From contig CAJHZI010000193.1 in the NCBI GenBank assembly GCA_905160935.1, positions 582,501-646,500 of the forward strand: 64,000 nucleotides of DNA, written 5' to 3'. This stretch comes from Enchytraeus crypticus. Taxonomy: Eukaryota > Annelida > Clitellata > Enchytraeida > Enchytraeidae. Made by a program: the position numbers and the translations under genes. Shown here in pieces: positions 28,484 to 41,300 of this stretch (within the stretch, counting starts at the first letter, position 1; each line of letters starts with the position of its first letter). The notes under the pieces were generated by a model that was not told the origin of the DNA, made no database searches, and saw nothing but the letters and a program-made list of their open reading frames with translations.

Positions 28484-31400
28484 TCTACTATTAGAAACTG
28501 TCAGGCGAGTTAATTACAAAACTGTCTAATTTAATCTCTCTCTCTCTCTCTCTCTCTTGAGTGTTCTGCTAATTGGCTCTTCCATGCAACAGCTCATAAA
28601 TCATAAACATTACTTTTATCATCATCACCATGTCGTTTATTGGCTCATCACGGCTCTGATTATTTAGGCAAGTGACAGAACATACATGTTATAAAATATA
28701 TTACAAGCAACATGAGAAAGGCTACAAAACAGTGACATAGCTCTGTGAGGTAATACCATAATTAACAGCTAGAAATGTGTACTGAAGTCTGAAATACATA
28801 ACTTTCCATTACATTACTAGATACATAAACATATGCAACCAACATCATCTAAAGTTGAGTACCTTGAATAATAACACTAGGATCTAAAGTTGAGTACCTT
28901 GGCTTTTTGTATTTCTATTTTAGCTGAGTCCGTCTCGTCCACCACACTAGCTCTCTTCAGCTCACGCTGATATCTATCACTGTCCGAGGTTTCTTCGAGC
29001 ACTGCCTCCGGCTTCTCCTTCTTTTCCTTCGTCGATCGCTCCAGTTCCGCCCTCTCTCGCTTCTCCAGCTGAATACTTGATCTGCGTCTCTCCATCTGGC
29101 GAACAAAAGAATAAAAACATTTATTTATTTATTTGCTTTAATTTCACCTTTTTCAAACGGTAGACAAATATAAAAGACAAAATTATAAGGCTGTCAAGTG
29201 AATAACAAGTAACATGTCAATATCGTTCAATAGCAAAAAGTGAATAGCAAAAGGCATAAATAAGGAATATTTGACAAGCCACAAATAACAACAACGTATA
29301 ACAACATAAAGAAACATCTGATAAAACACTAACTAACATCAAAGTGTCAAAACAAAAAACAACATATGATAAAATTAAATATCAGCCACATATAACAATA
29401 TATTATATAATATCTGGCAAACAAGTATGAAGTATAAATTTAAAAAGCTAAAAAAGCTAATGTTAACGTCAGTTTCCTCACTCGAAAGCGATGTCAGTCA
29501 CGGAAGAGCCCAGAATTTGAACCCCGCACCTACTGATACGCGGTCGATTATCTTACCGACTTAGCCAGTTCCAAAGCAGCATCATTAAATCTAAGAACCG
29601 TTTAAATTAAGTATTGATTGTCAATTGATTGATTGATTGTCTGATTAATCAGTTGACAAATTTTTAGTCATAAATTAATTTAATCAGTCAGTCGATTCAC
29701 TTACCTAGAGGTCAATCAACAACTCCGTCAAATAAATTAAATAAATCATAATTAAATAAAATTAATAAAGATGAATTAATCGAATTAATTCATTCATCAT
29801 CATCATTATCATCTACCCTTAAATCCCTATGTTTGACCAGGGTCGGGAAATCTAATTAATTAATTAACATTAATTAATATAATTGATTAATTATAATTAA
29901 TTAATTAATTAAGATTAATTAACCTAATTAATTGATTAAGACTGAATGCATACCAGCTCGTACTCTGACTTAGGAGCCATCTCAGTGACCTTCCACTCAT
30001 CTACTGATTGCGCCACCTCAGTGATCTTCTCTTCCACCCCCACCACTTCCTCCTCCAGCCCCTCCACCTTCTTCAGGCTGCCCCAATCCACTTCCGTCTC
30101 CTCCGTCTTCTTAGCGGTCACGATTCTGCAAAACAATCAATCAATCAAGCAATCAATAAATCAGCCAGTCAAATAATCAATCGATCAATCAATCTATCAA
30201 TCAATAAATCAATTAATCAGTCAATCAATTAATTAATCAATCAATCAATCAATTAGTCAGTCAATTAAGCAATTAGTTGACCAGTCAGACAGACGGCTAA
30301 TCAGTCAGTCAATCAGTGAGGCATTCAGTCTGTGAATAGATCAGTCAATTAATCAGTCAGTCAATAGGTCAAACAGCCCATCAGCCAATATGTCAGTCAG
30401 TCATTCAGTAAATAGGTTAGTCGGTTAGTCAGTTAGTTAGTCAGTCGGTCAGTCACTCAATCAGATAGACAGGCGGACATTTGTTATGATTTGCCTATTA
30501 ATTTATATTATATTATAAGATATGATAATGTCAGAAACCAACGTCAGAAAGGGCATTCGGTTGGTGAACGCCTAGGCTCCAGCAATTGCTACAAAAATTC
30601 AAACGAATGGAAAAGTCTCCAATTGGGGATTGGCTAGTGGTTTGGTGTAGGACAGAGAGGATTTGAGACAGTCTATCTGTATCCCGACCATAGTTCAAAC
30701 GGGATTCAAGGGAAGATGACGATGATTATATTATGAGATGTGATGTTATGACGCCTAGGGTAAATTTTAAAATAATAATAATTATAACACCAATAATTAT
30801 AAATGAAGGGTTCTATACACCCGGAGTAATAATGCAAATAATAAAAGTGTTAACTCCTACGTTTTCTTGAGCTATTACTTCCAGTGTGTCGCCTTATGAA
30901 GCCTAAAGTTTAGGTAAAATATGCCTTCTGAGGTAGTTACCCGTTGCCTTCCTCAATGGTGCAGGGTTGAAATCCTGGGCTCTCCCGTCACTGCCATCGC
31001 TTTTGAGTGAGAAAACTGAAGTTAACCTTAGCTTTACCAGCTTTATATAACTAAATATTATACGTTAGACTCGTACGTTTTCTTGAGCTGTGATTTCCAG
31101 TCAGTCACTTCGTCCTCTTTGTCTGTCACCATCAGCGTGGCTGGTGCGGAGTCACTGCCGAACTTGTTCTCGATGGTCACTGTGTACGTGCCTGTGTCGA
31201 CCTTCTTGATAGCGTCCATCTCCATGACGTAGTGCTGCAGCTCTGCGCTGTAGTAGATCCTCGTTCTACTGTCATTCGACAGCTGGCGCCACTTTCCTTT
31301 AGACCACGACACGGTGGGTTCTGGGATACCTTCTACCTGGCAGTGGAAGATGGCCGTCTGACCTGAAAGTATGATAAATGCCACGATATGTTAAGCAACG

Positions 31401-32378
31401 TTATGTTACGTTAAACTAGGTTATGTTACGCTATGTTACGCTTTGTTACGTTATGTGGCGATGTCGGTAAGATGTTCGACTGCGGATCAGTATGTGATGG
31501 GTTCAAATCCTGGGCTCGCCTGTCAATGAAATAGAGTTTGAGTGAGAAAACTGACGTTAACAATATCTTTTTAGCTTTTACGTCATATTCATATTTATTT
31601 ATTTCATACGTTATGATACGCTATGTTGCGCATGGCCGAGCCAGTGGCTTGTTGGCAAGTTGTACGACAGTGGATCATTAGGGGCAGGGTAAATAGAATA
31701 CACCAAAACGATTCCAATAAAAGCTGCATGCTAAGATTTTAGTCAGGGGGTCACCCATCCACCAAGGGATGATAAACTCCCTCGACCCCCCCCCCCCCCA
31801 GCAACCACATCCCTGTCACAAGGAAAGGTTTAAATTTTAAAACAGAAATGGTAATAAACTGTCCAACAGACCTTCAAGAACAGTGCACTTGAGCGGCTTT
31901 TCGATGAAGATAGGCGCCTGCCCAGATATGACGAGTTCTGCCTCAGAGGTGGCTTCTCCTCCGTTGTTCTTAGCCACCACTCGAATCTTACCAGCTCTCT
32001 GCTTCAGATCTCCAGTCAGTGTCAGAGTGTATGTGCTGTCTTTCTTGTTGTATTCTGTTACGACTGACTCGCCAGGTGTCAGCTCTTCTGTGCCAGAGAA
32101 CCTTCGTTGAATAACAAAGCGTTACATTTAAGAGCAAAGCTGGTAAAGCTAATGTTAACGTCAGTTTCCTCACTCGAAGGCGATGTCAGTGACGGGCGAG
32201 CCAGGATTTGAACCCCGCGTATACTGATTAGCGGTCGAGTGTCTTACCGACTTCGCCACTTGCTCCAGTAATTTACAGTTAGATCATTACACATAGAACC
32301 TCTACAGGAAAGATGAAAACGAATACTGCGATGGTATGGAGCTGATAAATAGTACACAGAGGGGAGGGGATAGAGAGA

Positions 32379-32409
<31 letters not shown>

Positions 32410-32588
32410 CGATAGAGAGCGAGAGAGCAGGAGAGAGAGAGAGGGAGAGAGAGAGAGCGATAGAGAGAGAGAGAGAGAGAGAAGGAGAGAGAGAATTAAA
32501 GAGAAAGACAGAGAACTAAAGCAATACTGAAGCAGGGAGAGAAAGACAGAGAGAGAGAGAAAGAGAGATAGAGTTGGTCAAAGGGGGG

Positions 32589-32629
<41 letters not shown>

Positions 32630-34427
32630 GGAGATAGTTAGGGAGAGAGTGAGAGAGAGAGAGCAAAGAACAAACCAGGTTGCAGTGGGAACAGGGAAGC
32701 CGGTTATCTTAGCGACGAACTTGACTGTACCCACGGCTGATGCTTCTACGTTCTGTAGAGGTGTGACTATAACAGGCGGCTGTACAGCTGTAAAATCAAT
32801 CAATCAATTGATCTAAATCGATCACTCAATCAGCTGTACGGCTGTATATCAATTAATCAATTAATCTAAATCAATCATTCGATCAACTGAAGTGAATCAG
32901 TAAATGCATCAATCAATCAATCAGTTGAGATAAGTAAATTAATCAATAAACTGAACGAACGATCAGCAACGATCATCCTTAAATATCCTTAAACATCAAT
33001 TAAATTAAAAATTTCCAGTTAAATAACTATATTTACTTATTTATTTATTTAAGTATAAATTTTATTATCCTTACTAGACTAAATATATGTCGCTAAAATG
33101 CATAGTTTCTGAACATAGAGAAAGGCATTAAAACAGCTTCATAGGATATACATCTATACCTCTATCGCAACATAATTCTATTTCTAAACAATGGTTAAAA
33201 TATTTAATTAAAAAACTAACACAATTTTTTCATCTGGAGGAGTGAAATGAAAAATCTAGAATTAACACCACTTTAATGATTTCGATATGCCCTTTTATAC
33301 ATTGGATTTTTGAATATCATGGATCACAAATAATATTGGAAATATCATAGATATTTCTATCTATTGCACATCAAATATTTGAATAGGTATGGCATGTATT
33401 TCTCATTGAAAATTCGATAGTGATGACATTGTGGTGTAAAAATTATAATTTTCCCTTTATTTACCGGCAAATTACTGGCAAAATTCCCACACAATATTTT
33501 ACCACGTTAAAAACAAACAAATAAATATTCTTTCAAAGGTGAAAATTGAGCACTTTGTATTATTGACAAGGAAAAGTGGAAAATATGGTAAAACTCAAAG
33601 ATTAATTCCACTCTGGTGTTGTGAACATATACTGAATAGGAGCTACTGTAAATGAGCTCTGCCACTGTACCTCATATACTCTGTTACTGTATCATTTCTT
33701 CTCTTCACTAACTTGAGCCCAGCTCTGACTTCCCAATATAACCACTGACTCTACATTAGACGACGGGATTTAACGCACTTGGTTTAGTTACGCGTCAATA
33801 ATCGCAGTTAAGCTACACCGGCCTCGGTTAGGATTTTGTGGGTGACCACATTGGAAGACCGAGTCTTGAGAGTTTTTAAGGTCAAAATCCCAGGGTGATA
33901 GAAGGTTATTCTTAAATCCGCGCCGGCTACAATTGATGTACCATCAAAAGGTAAAGATTACTAATAACCATGTAGAGGAAGAAAGAACTAGGCCCTAAAT
34001 AAGCACCTGTGCTTCCTGATCAAGTGTATTCAGAGATATTCAGTAAGGTCATTTATTAACTCGACCTGTATTTATTAATTAGTATTATTTTCACCATCAC
34101 CTACCTGTGACCTTTAGCCGTGCACTCGCTGACATTTGACCCACTTCGTTGATGGCCTTGACATTGATGATGCCCTCCTCGACCTTACGCACCCCACTTA
34201 TTCTCACCCTATACACCTCACCCTCTCTCTCGTGGCGCACCCTGTCTGACTCCACTAACTGTTCATCACCTCTGTACCACTCCACCACTGGTTCAGGCTT
34301 CCCAACCACAGTCGTCTGGAAAAAGACCTCGTCGAACTCAATGCACTCAACGTTGTCCGGCTTCTTCATGAACTTGGGCATCTCCTTCTTGCCTGTCGAC
34401 AATATATTAGAGCTTCTGATTTAAATT

Positions 34428-34490
<63 letters not shown>

Positions 34491-34985
34491 ATATGTTCGA
34501 GGCACTCAACGTTGTCTGGCTTCTTCATGAACTTATATATATATGTATATAAGTTCATATATTAGTTAAGTGAAAACTTTGGTTTGGACCACGCTATTTT
34601 ATGGATGTGAAACATGGACCTTAAGGAATAAAGATATTAGGAAACTGGTGGCATTGGAAATGTGGATTTGGAGAAGAATGGAGAGGATTAGCTGGACTCA
34701 AAGGTTACAAATGAGGAAGTCCTGGAGAGAGTTGGCACAGATAGACAGTTGATAAATGTATTAAGAAATAGGAAGAAGAGATGGATAGGACACATTATAA
34801 GGGGGAAGGTCTATTAAAAGAGGTCATATAAGGTAGAATGGAAGGAAAATGAGGCAGGGGCAGGCGAGATTAGGTATGTTAGATGATTTAAAGACCCACT
34901 CATATGTGGAAATGAAGAGGAAGGCGGAAGACAGAGAAGAGTGGAGGCATTATGTATCATGGACCTGCCAGTAGGCACTGCATTA

Positions 34986-35064
<79 letters not shown>

Positions 35065-35065
35065 C

Positions 35066-35099
<34 letters not shown>

Positions 35100-38000
35100 A
35101 CATTTTTTTGAAATGATACATTTAATTAATTTTACTTGAAGGCCTACTTGTAATCCTAATTTACATGTATACAATTAAGATTTATGTATTGTTAGTGTAC
35201 GCTGGATAATATCTATCCGACACTGAAACATGCCTCACGACATTAAAGAAAAACGTAAACATATACTATAGTGAAATGATCAACTATGTTGATATCTATC
35301 ACTTTTTAATACCACATGTTTAAACCATTGGGCAATTTAGTCCATTTTCCGTTTAACCAGTCCAGTGAATGTCCGAGATTTTACTCTCAGATCAGCGCGG
35401 CTGGGATTCGAACCCACGAGGGTTCAATTTACCCCAGGATCTGTCATTTAAAACTTTACCCCTACGCTATTAAGTCATTCATTCAATATATTAAAAATTG
35501 TGATTTAAATTGTGATTTAAATCATCATCATCTTCTTCCCTTGAACCCAAGTTTAACTAGGGTCGGAATACAAATAGACTGTCTCAATTCATCTCTGTCC
35601 TACATTATATCATCCATCAGTCAATCCCCTATTTGAGACTTTGCGATTAGTGATCGTAAGTCGTGATTTAAATATTTACATAAAATTGTACAGTTTTTTA
35701 ACACAGAGCTTGATATTCTAATAAATCTGAAATTATATATTTAACTAATTTTACTTGTAGGCCTACTTGTAATCTTTATTACAAGTATAAAAATTAAGAT
35801 TTACGTAATGTTAGTACAGGCCCAATAATATCTGTCCGACACTGAAACAAGCCCAAAATCAGTCGACCTGGGAGCCGGTGGCGAATTAAATATGCAACTA
35901 ATGATGAAAACACAATGTCGCGAAAAACAAATGGAACTGGTAACAGTGTAATATTTCCTATTATTTCGTATAATAATCGAACAAGAACGAGAGTATCAAT
36001 AACTAGTCAGCATCGGATGAATATTTCACAGTACGCGTTGTTCAACATTTAAAAATGAAATAAATAAGAACAAATAAATAAATTAAAAACTAGAAATTAT
36101 GGTGTTTTAATTTAACCGTTGGTATAGTTGTGTAGGCTACGCATTTTAACCGAAGCATTCAAAAGAAGAAGTTCTTGAAAGATTCGGTACAGACAGACAG
36201 GTAATAAATGTGATAAAAATTAGAAATAAAGCTAGCTAGGACTTATTATATGGGGATGGTTTGCTAAAGGATGTAATAGAAGGAATTATGCAAGGAAAAA
36301 GTGTTAGAGGAAGACCGAGACATGGGATGCTGGATGATCTGATAACAAATTCATATACAAAAATGAAAAGGCAGGCTCAGAGTCGATTGGAAGAGTTATA
36401 TGCCATGGACCTGCCGTTAGGCAGTGTACTGGAAGTAGAATTTAAGTGTCCTAATGTTTACTCACCGATAACTTTCAGTGAAGCTTCATGAACCGCCTCA
36501 CTGGCAGAGTTTTTAGCCACAACTTTGAAAGTGCCTTCGTCACTGGGCGAACAGTTGTCAACAAACAAGGTCGACGTGACCTCTTTCTTCTTCGACCCGT
36601 TCCTCTCGATCACTATGTTGTCCTTTGTTTGCAGCTCCTCGTCATTCTTGAACCTTAGCAACAGAGAAAAAGTATGTAACTTTATCAAACATCATCATCA
36701 TCATCTTCGTTATCACCATTATCGTCGTCGTCGTCGTCGTCGTACGAATAGACCTTCTCCAATCCTCTCTGTCCTATACCGCTATCAAAATCTCTTCCAT
36801 TCGTTTTATAAAATTTTGCAGAAATTTCTGGATCCTCATTCTTGAACTTAAACACAAGAGAAAAAGTAAGTTGTGGTTGGAACGTTATTCTTAAATCAGT
36901 TCCGGCTGCAATTGATGCGTCATCAATAGGCAACGATTACTAACTGCCATGTACAGGAAGGAGGAAATGGGCCTTAAACAAGCATCTGTGCTTCCTGTCC
37001 CAGTGTGCTATTATAGATAATATGAGCTAAAATTTCATATCCACACTAAAATTTCATATCCAAGAAATAATGGACATATTCAAGAAATAATTAGGTGCAA
37101 CTTTACCAAACTCCTTTTAAAGTATGATAAATGAGTCTGTATTGAAATAAAATTAAGATACACACCTATGATAGTAACCATGTGATAGTGGGTAAAGGCA
37201 CCCTATGATACTAACCATGTGATAGTGGGTAGATACACCCCTATGATACTATTCATGTGTTAGTGGGTAAAGGCACCTATGATACTAACCATGTGATAGT
37301 GGATAGATACACGCCTATGATACTAATCATGTGATAGTGGGTAGATACACCCCTATGATACTAACCATGTGATAGTGGATAGATACATCCTATGATACTA
37401 AACATGTGATAGTGGATAAATACACCCTATGATACTAACCATGTGATAGTGGGTAAAGGCACCCCTGTAGCTGATACGTCAAATCTTGCTCTTTGTCCCT
37501 CTCGCACCTCTTTATCAGTGGGTTCTCGAGTTATCAGCACCATCTCCACTTTCTCTGTAAAACAAAGTAATTACAAATTAATAATATTAAATAAACATTA
37601 TTAATTTTTATTTCATTATACTTTAATATTTCTTTATTACATTATATATAACTGAGGAAGGCAACGGGAAACCACCTCAGAAGCTATATTTTTCCCAAGC
37701 TATAGGCTACATAAGGTATGGATAAGGCTTAGACTTTGTGAAGGGATCAACTTGTTTATCTGAGGAGTGCTCTTATGTAGCGAGAAAGCAGACTGAGTAT
37801 GAATAAGTACCTTGAACCTGCCACTTGGCAGTGCACTGAAGAAGACTTTATTATTAAATAAATGCTATTTTAATATTCTATGTATAGTCACGCATGACCA
37901 TGAGGTCATAGCTCATCATGTCAGCTGCATGACATCAGCTACAAATACAATTTTTAAAACTATTCAAATACCATTCTTTCCTATACTATTTGCATTATAT

Positions 38001-38361
38001 GTTTGAACTTCTACTTTTTAGAGTTAATCTTACTCAATGTGTCCATCAAGCTTAGCAAGTACCAATTAAATTGAACATTAGTTTAAAATTATTAATTAAA
38101 GGATCGTGAATATATTAATATCAACAATAATCCTATTCTTATTCCTATCTGACAAACAGCAGATTGTAACAATACAACAGATAGCATAAACTATGTAACA
38201 ATTACAGGCAGAAATTTAACATAAATAATGATCAATACAACGATCGTACATTAAATATTTATTTGATTGCATAACCAGCCATAAGCTAAATAATCTCCCT
38301 TCCTCTCTCTATTTCCCTCTTTCTCTCTCTTTATCTCGTTCTCTTTCCCTCTTTCTCGCTT

Positions 38362-38392
<31 letters not shown>

Positions 38393-41300
38393 ATCTCTGT
38401 TTCTCTCTCTCTCTCTCTCTCTCTCACCCTCTCTCTCTCTCACTGCACAATGATAACAGAACATCCGGTATATTTTAAATTTAAATTAAAGACAAAACAA
38501 GCACTAGTTTAAAAATCACCAACTCTAACATAGTGAACACAACACTACACTACCTGGTAGAGTAAATGACAGAAGTATAGCTAGCTAAAAATACAGCCGA
38601 CAACAAATTTAGAAAGGTTTACTTCAAGTGGTGTAAGTGAATACACAAAGCTGATAAACTATTCATGTCTATATCATGCACTGATTACAACAAAAGAAAA
38701 AAATGCCCCTGCCGTTTACGTCGTTTGCAGTGATATCCATTTTGATTAAAAATGATATAATTGAATACGACGAAAATATTTAATGCTTCTATAAAGATAA
38801 GCAATTTATTTTAACATAAAAATATAGGAAAACTGCAATGTCCTTTAAGTACTACAGTTCTGGTGAAACCCGCTTCCATGCAAGTTCGAGACCAAGACCT
38901 GGTCTGGCGGAATTCACCTCTCTAGACAGTTTGGTTGAATAAAAATAATAATAAATAATAATAATAATAATAATAGTAATAGTAATAATAAATAAATGTT
39001 TAACGTCCGTTTCCTTATACAAGGATGATGTCAGGGACGTCCCCCCATCATATGTTACTACAAATCTATTCACCCCAAACGATCTTAAAAAAAATCTGAA
39101 TGGCGCCCTAGATAAAGTCATGCTATAATTAAATGGCCTGTCATCAGTAGAATGATCTCTGTTTTGACCGAAACAACAACAACAACAACAACAGTAACGT
39201 CATCAATGGCAACATATGAAATGACAACGCTATGGAACGAAATCCAAGCTAATAAACACAAATTGTGCATCAGTTTAACACCAGTAGTTTTGTTCAAACG
39301 AAAACATTACTTTAGTATGCCAAATACATAATATATAAGAGATAGTGCTAGAAAAATTAGGCCTAAATAATGTGCAGACACAGTTAGTACTCTAAGACTA
39401 CAACAAATAAGTAATCAAATACTGCAGAAGTGCGCTATGCAAGTTATACAACGACAAAACGTTTGGCTGGAGTCGGTGGCAATGTCGGTAAGAAACTCGA
39501 CGTGTATCAGTATGTACGGGGTTCAAATCCTGGGCACGCCCGTCACTGACATCGTTTTCGAGTGACGAAACTGACGTTAACATTAGCTTTAGTTTTAAAG
39601 GTTTCTGGCATCACAGTGAATACTCTATCAAGTTAGTATTAGTGGCGGATTCAGAAATTTTGTAGAGTGGGGAGGGCGAAATAATTTTTGGGACTGTGCT
39701 CACTTTTTGCTTGATACCATAAGTTCTTAAATGGACCGTTGGCACAGAATTTAGATGTAATTTTCCAATTTTTTCCTCCAGAAATAAAGTGAAGACTCTT
39801 TTGGGGATTTTAACTGTTTTTTTCTGTTAATTTGTTGAGATCTCCAGCCATCCCTATGAAATCAGAAAATTTGAATGTCTTATTAGTGTAGACCTAGAGG
39901 TAAAATGATAAAGTTTTCAATGACAGATCCTGAGGTAAATTGAATCCTTGTAGGTTCGATTCCTAGCCGCGCTTATCTGAGAGTAAAATCTCGGACATTT
40001 ACTGGACCAGATATACGGAAAATGGTCTAAATTGCCTAACGGTTTAAACAAGAGGTATTAAAAGTGATTCGCCTAGTTAGTTGATCAACTCACTATAACG
40101 AGTGTTTACTTTTTTCAGAAGAAATAAATGTGATTAATTGTAATTACAAAGACATTATACTGATAAAGAGAGTACATATTCTGATGTTGAAGCAGATATT
40201 CCTGTCACATATGTGAGATCGGTGGACCTAAGGAAAGGCAGGGGGGGGGGGTAGGTTACCCTACTCTGGATCCGCCACTGGTTAATATACTAATGCTACA
40301 GGAATTACCACAACTACTGAAACATGTCAACGCGTATTCTAATTATAAGAATTATTATTAGAATAAAATATACAGTATAACATGTATACAACATGTCAAG
40401 CTCGAGACAGATATTGGACTTCGAGAAAGCTTTACGGATATCTACAGGTGCTCAGTACTATGGACAAACCTGTATCGGGCTGTTGAACGTCGGCTTCTAC
40501 AGTCTGTTGAGTCTCAGGGGCTGATCGTTAAATTAAAACACCATTATTTCTAGTTTATATTTCTTTAATATTGAAACTGCATTTAGTAGTGTCAATATAA
40601 TCGTTCGAGTCAGTGGTTAAAATTCTGGTTTTGGTGGCCCTTTTAAGTAGTTAATTAGTTGTTAACTTAATCTTCATGACGATAGCTCGAGTGTGTCTAG
40701 TCGTCTTGTAGAAAAGCATGGTATTTCTGTGCATAACCTTCACCGTAAAAGACACTTATCGCCTGCCTAATTCGAGTTAAATGATACCAGAATCAAATGA
40801 TGTCATGAGAATGCAATGTCAACATCTGGAATTGATGCGAGAAGCAATTGAAGGCATGAATGAAGGAATAAAAATTGGAGGAAAATTGTTACAAGCTGTA
40901 AGATTTGTAGATGACCAAGGAATGATAGCGAGCAGCGAGACTGGACTGCAGAAGATAATGGATAGGCTGAATGATAAGGCATTGAAGTATGGAATGGAGA
41001 TTAACATAAAATGACAAAAGTGATGTGAGTGTCCCCGAACAGAAGTGAAGTTATTATTATATAAAATGATACGAGAACAGGTAGGCCCATACGGAGTTTC
41101 AAATATTTAGGTCATAGTCTAACAGATGATGGGAAATGTTAGACTGAAATATGCAGAAAGAGGGCACATGCAAAAAGGAAAGAGGCCTTCGGTAATAGAA
41201 AATAACTTTTAACAAATAGCTTAAAGAAAGACACTAAGTTAAAGAGAGTGAAAATCTTGGCATGGTTCACGAAGTCACTCTTTCTAATTTAAATGAAGTC

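Noticed and set aside
29093-29095. ATG at the first codon of exon 24 (likewise near the start of exon 1, 62729) as a translation start
   Set aside because: Both follow good acceptors and keep phase with the neighbouring exon or an internal-exon frame.
33757-34035. Functional 5S rRNA gene
   Set aside because: Only the internal promoter-like part matches; the 5' stem and 3' end are absent and the body is a shared SINE sequence.
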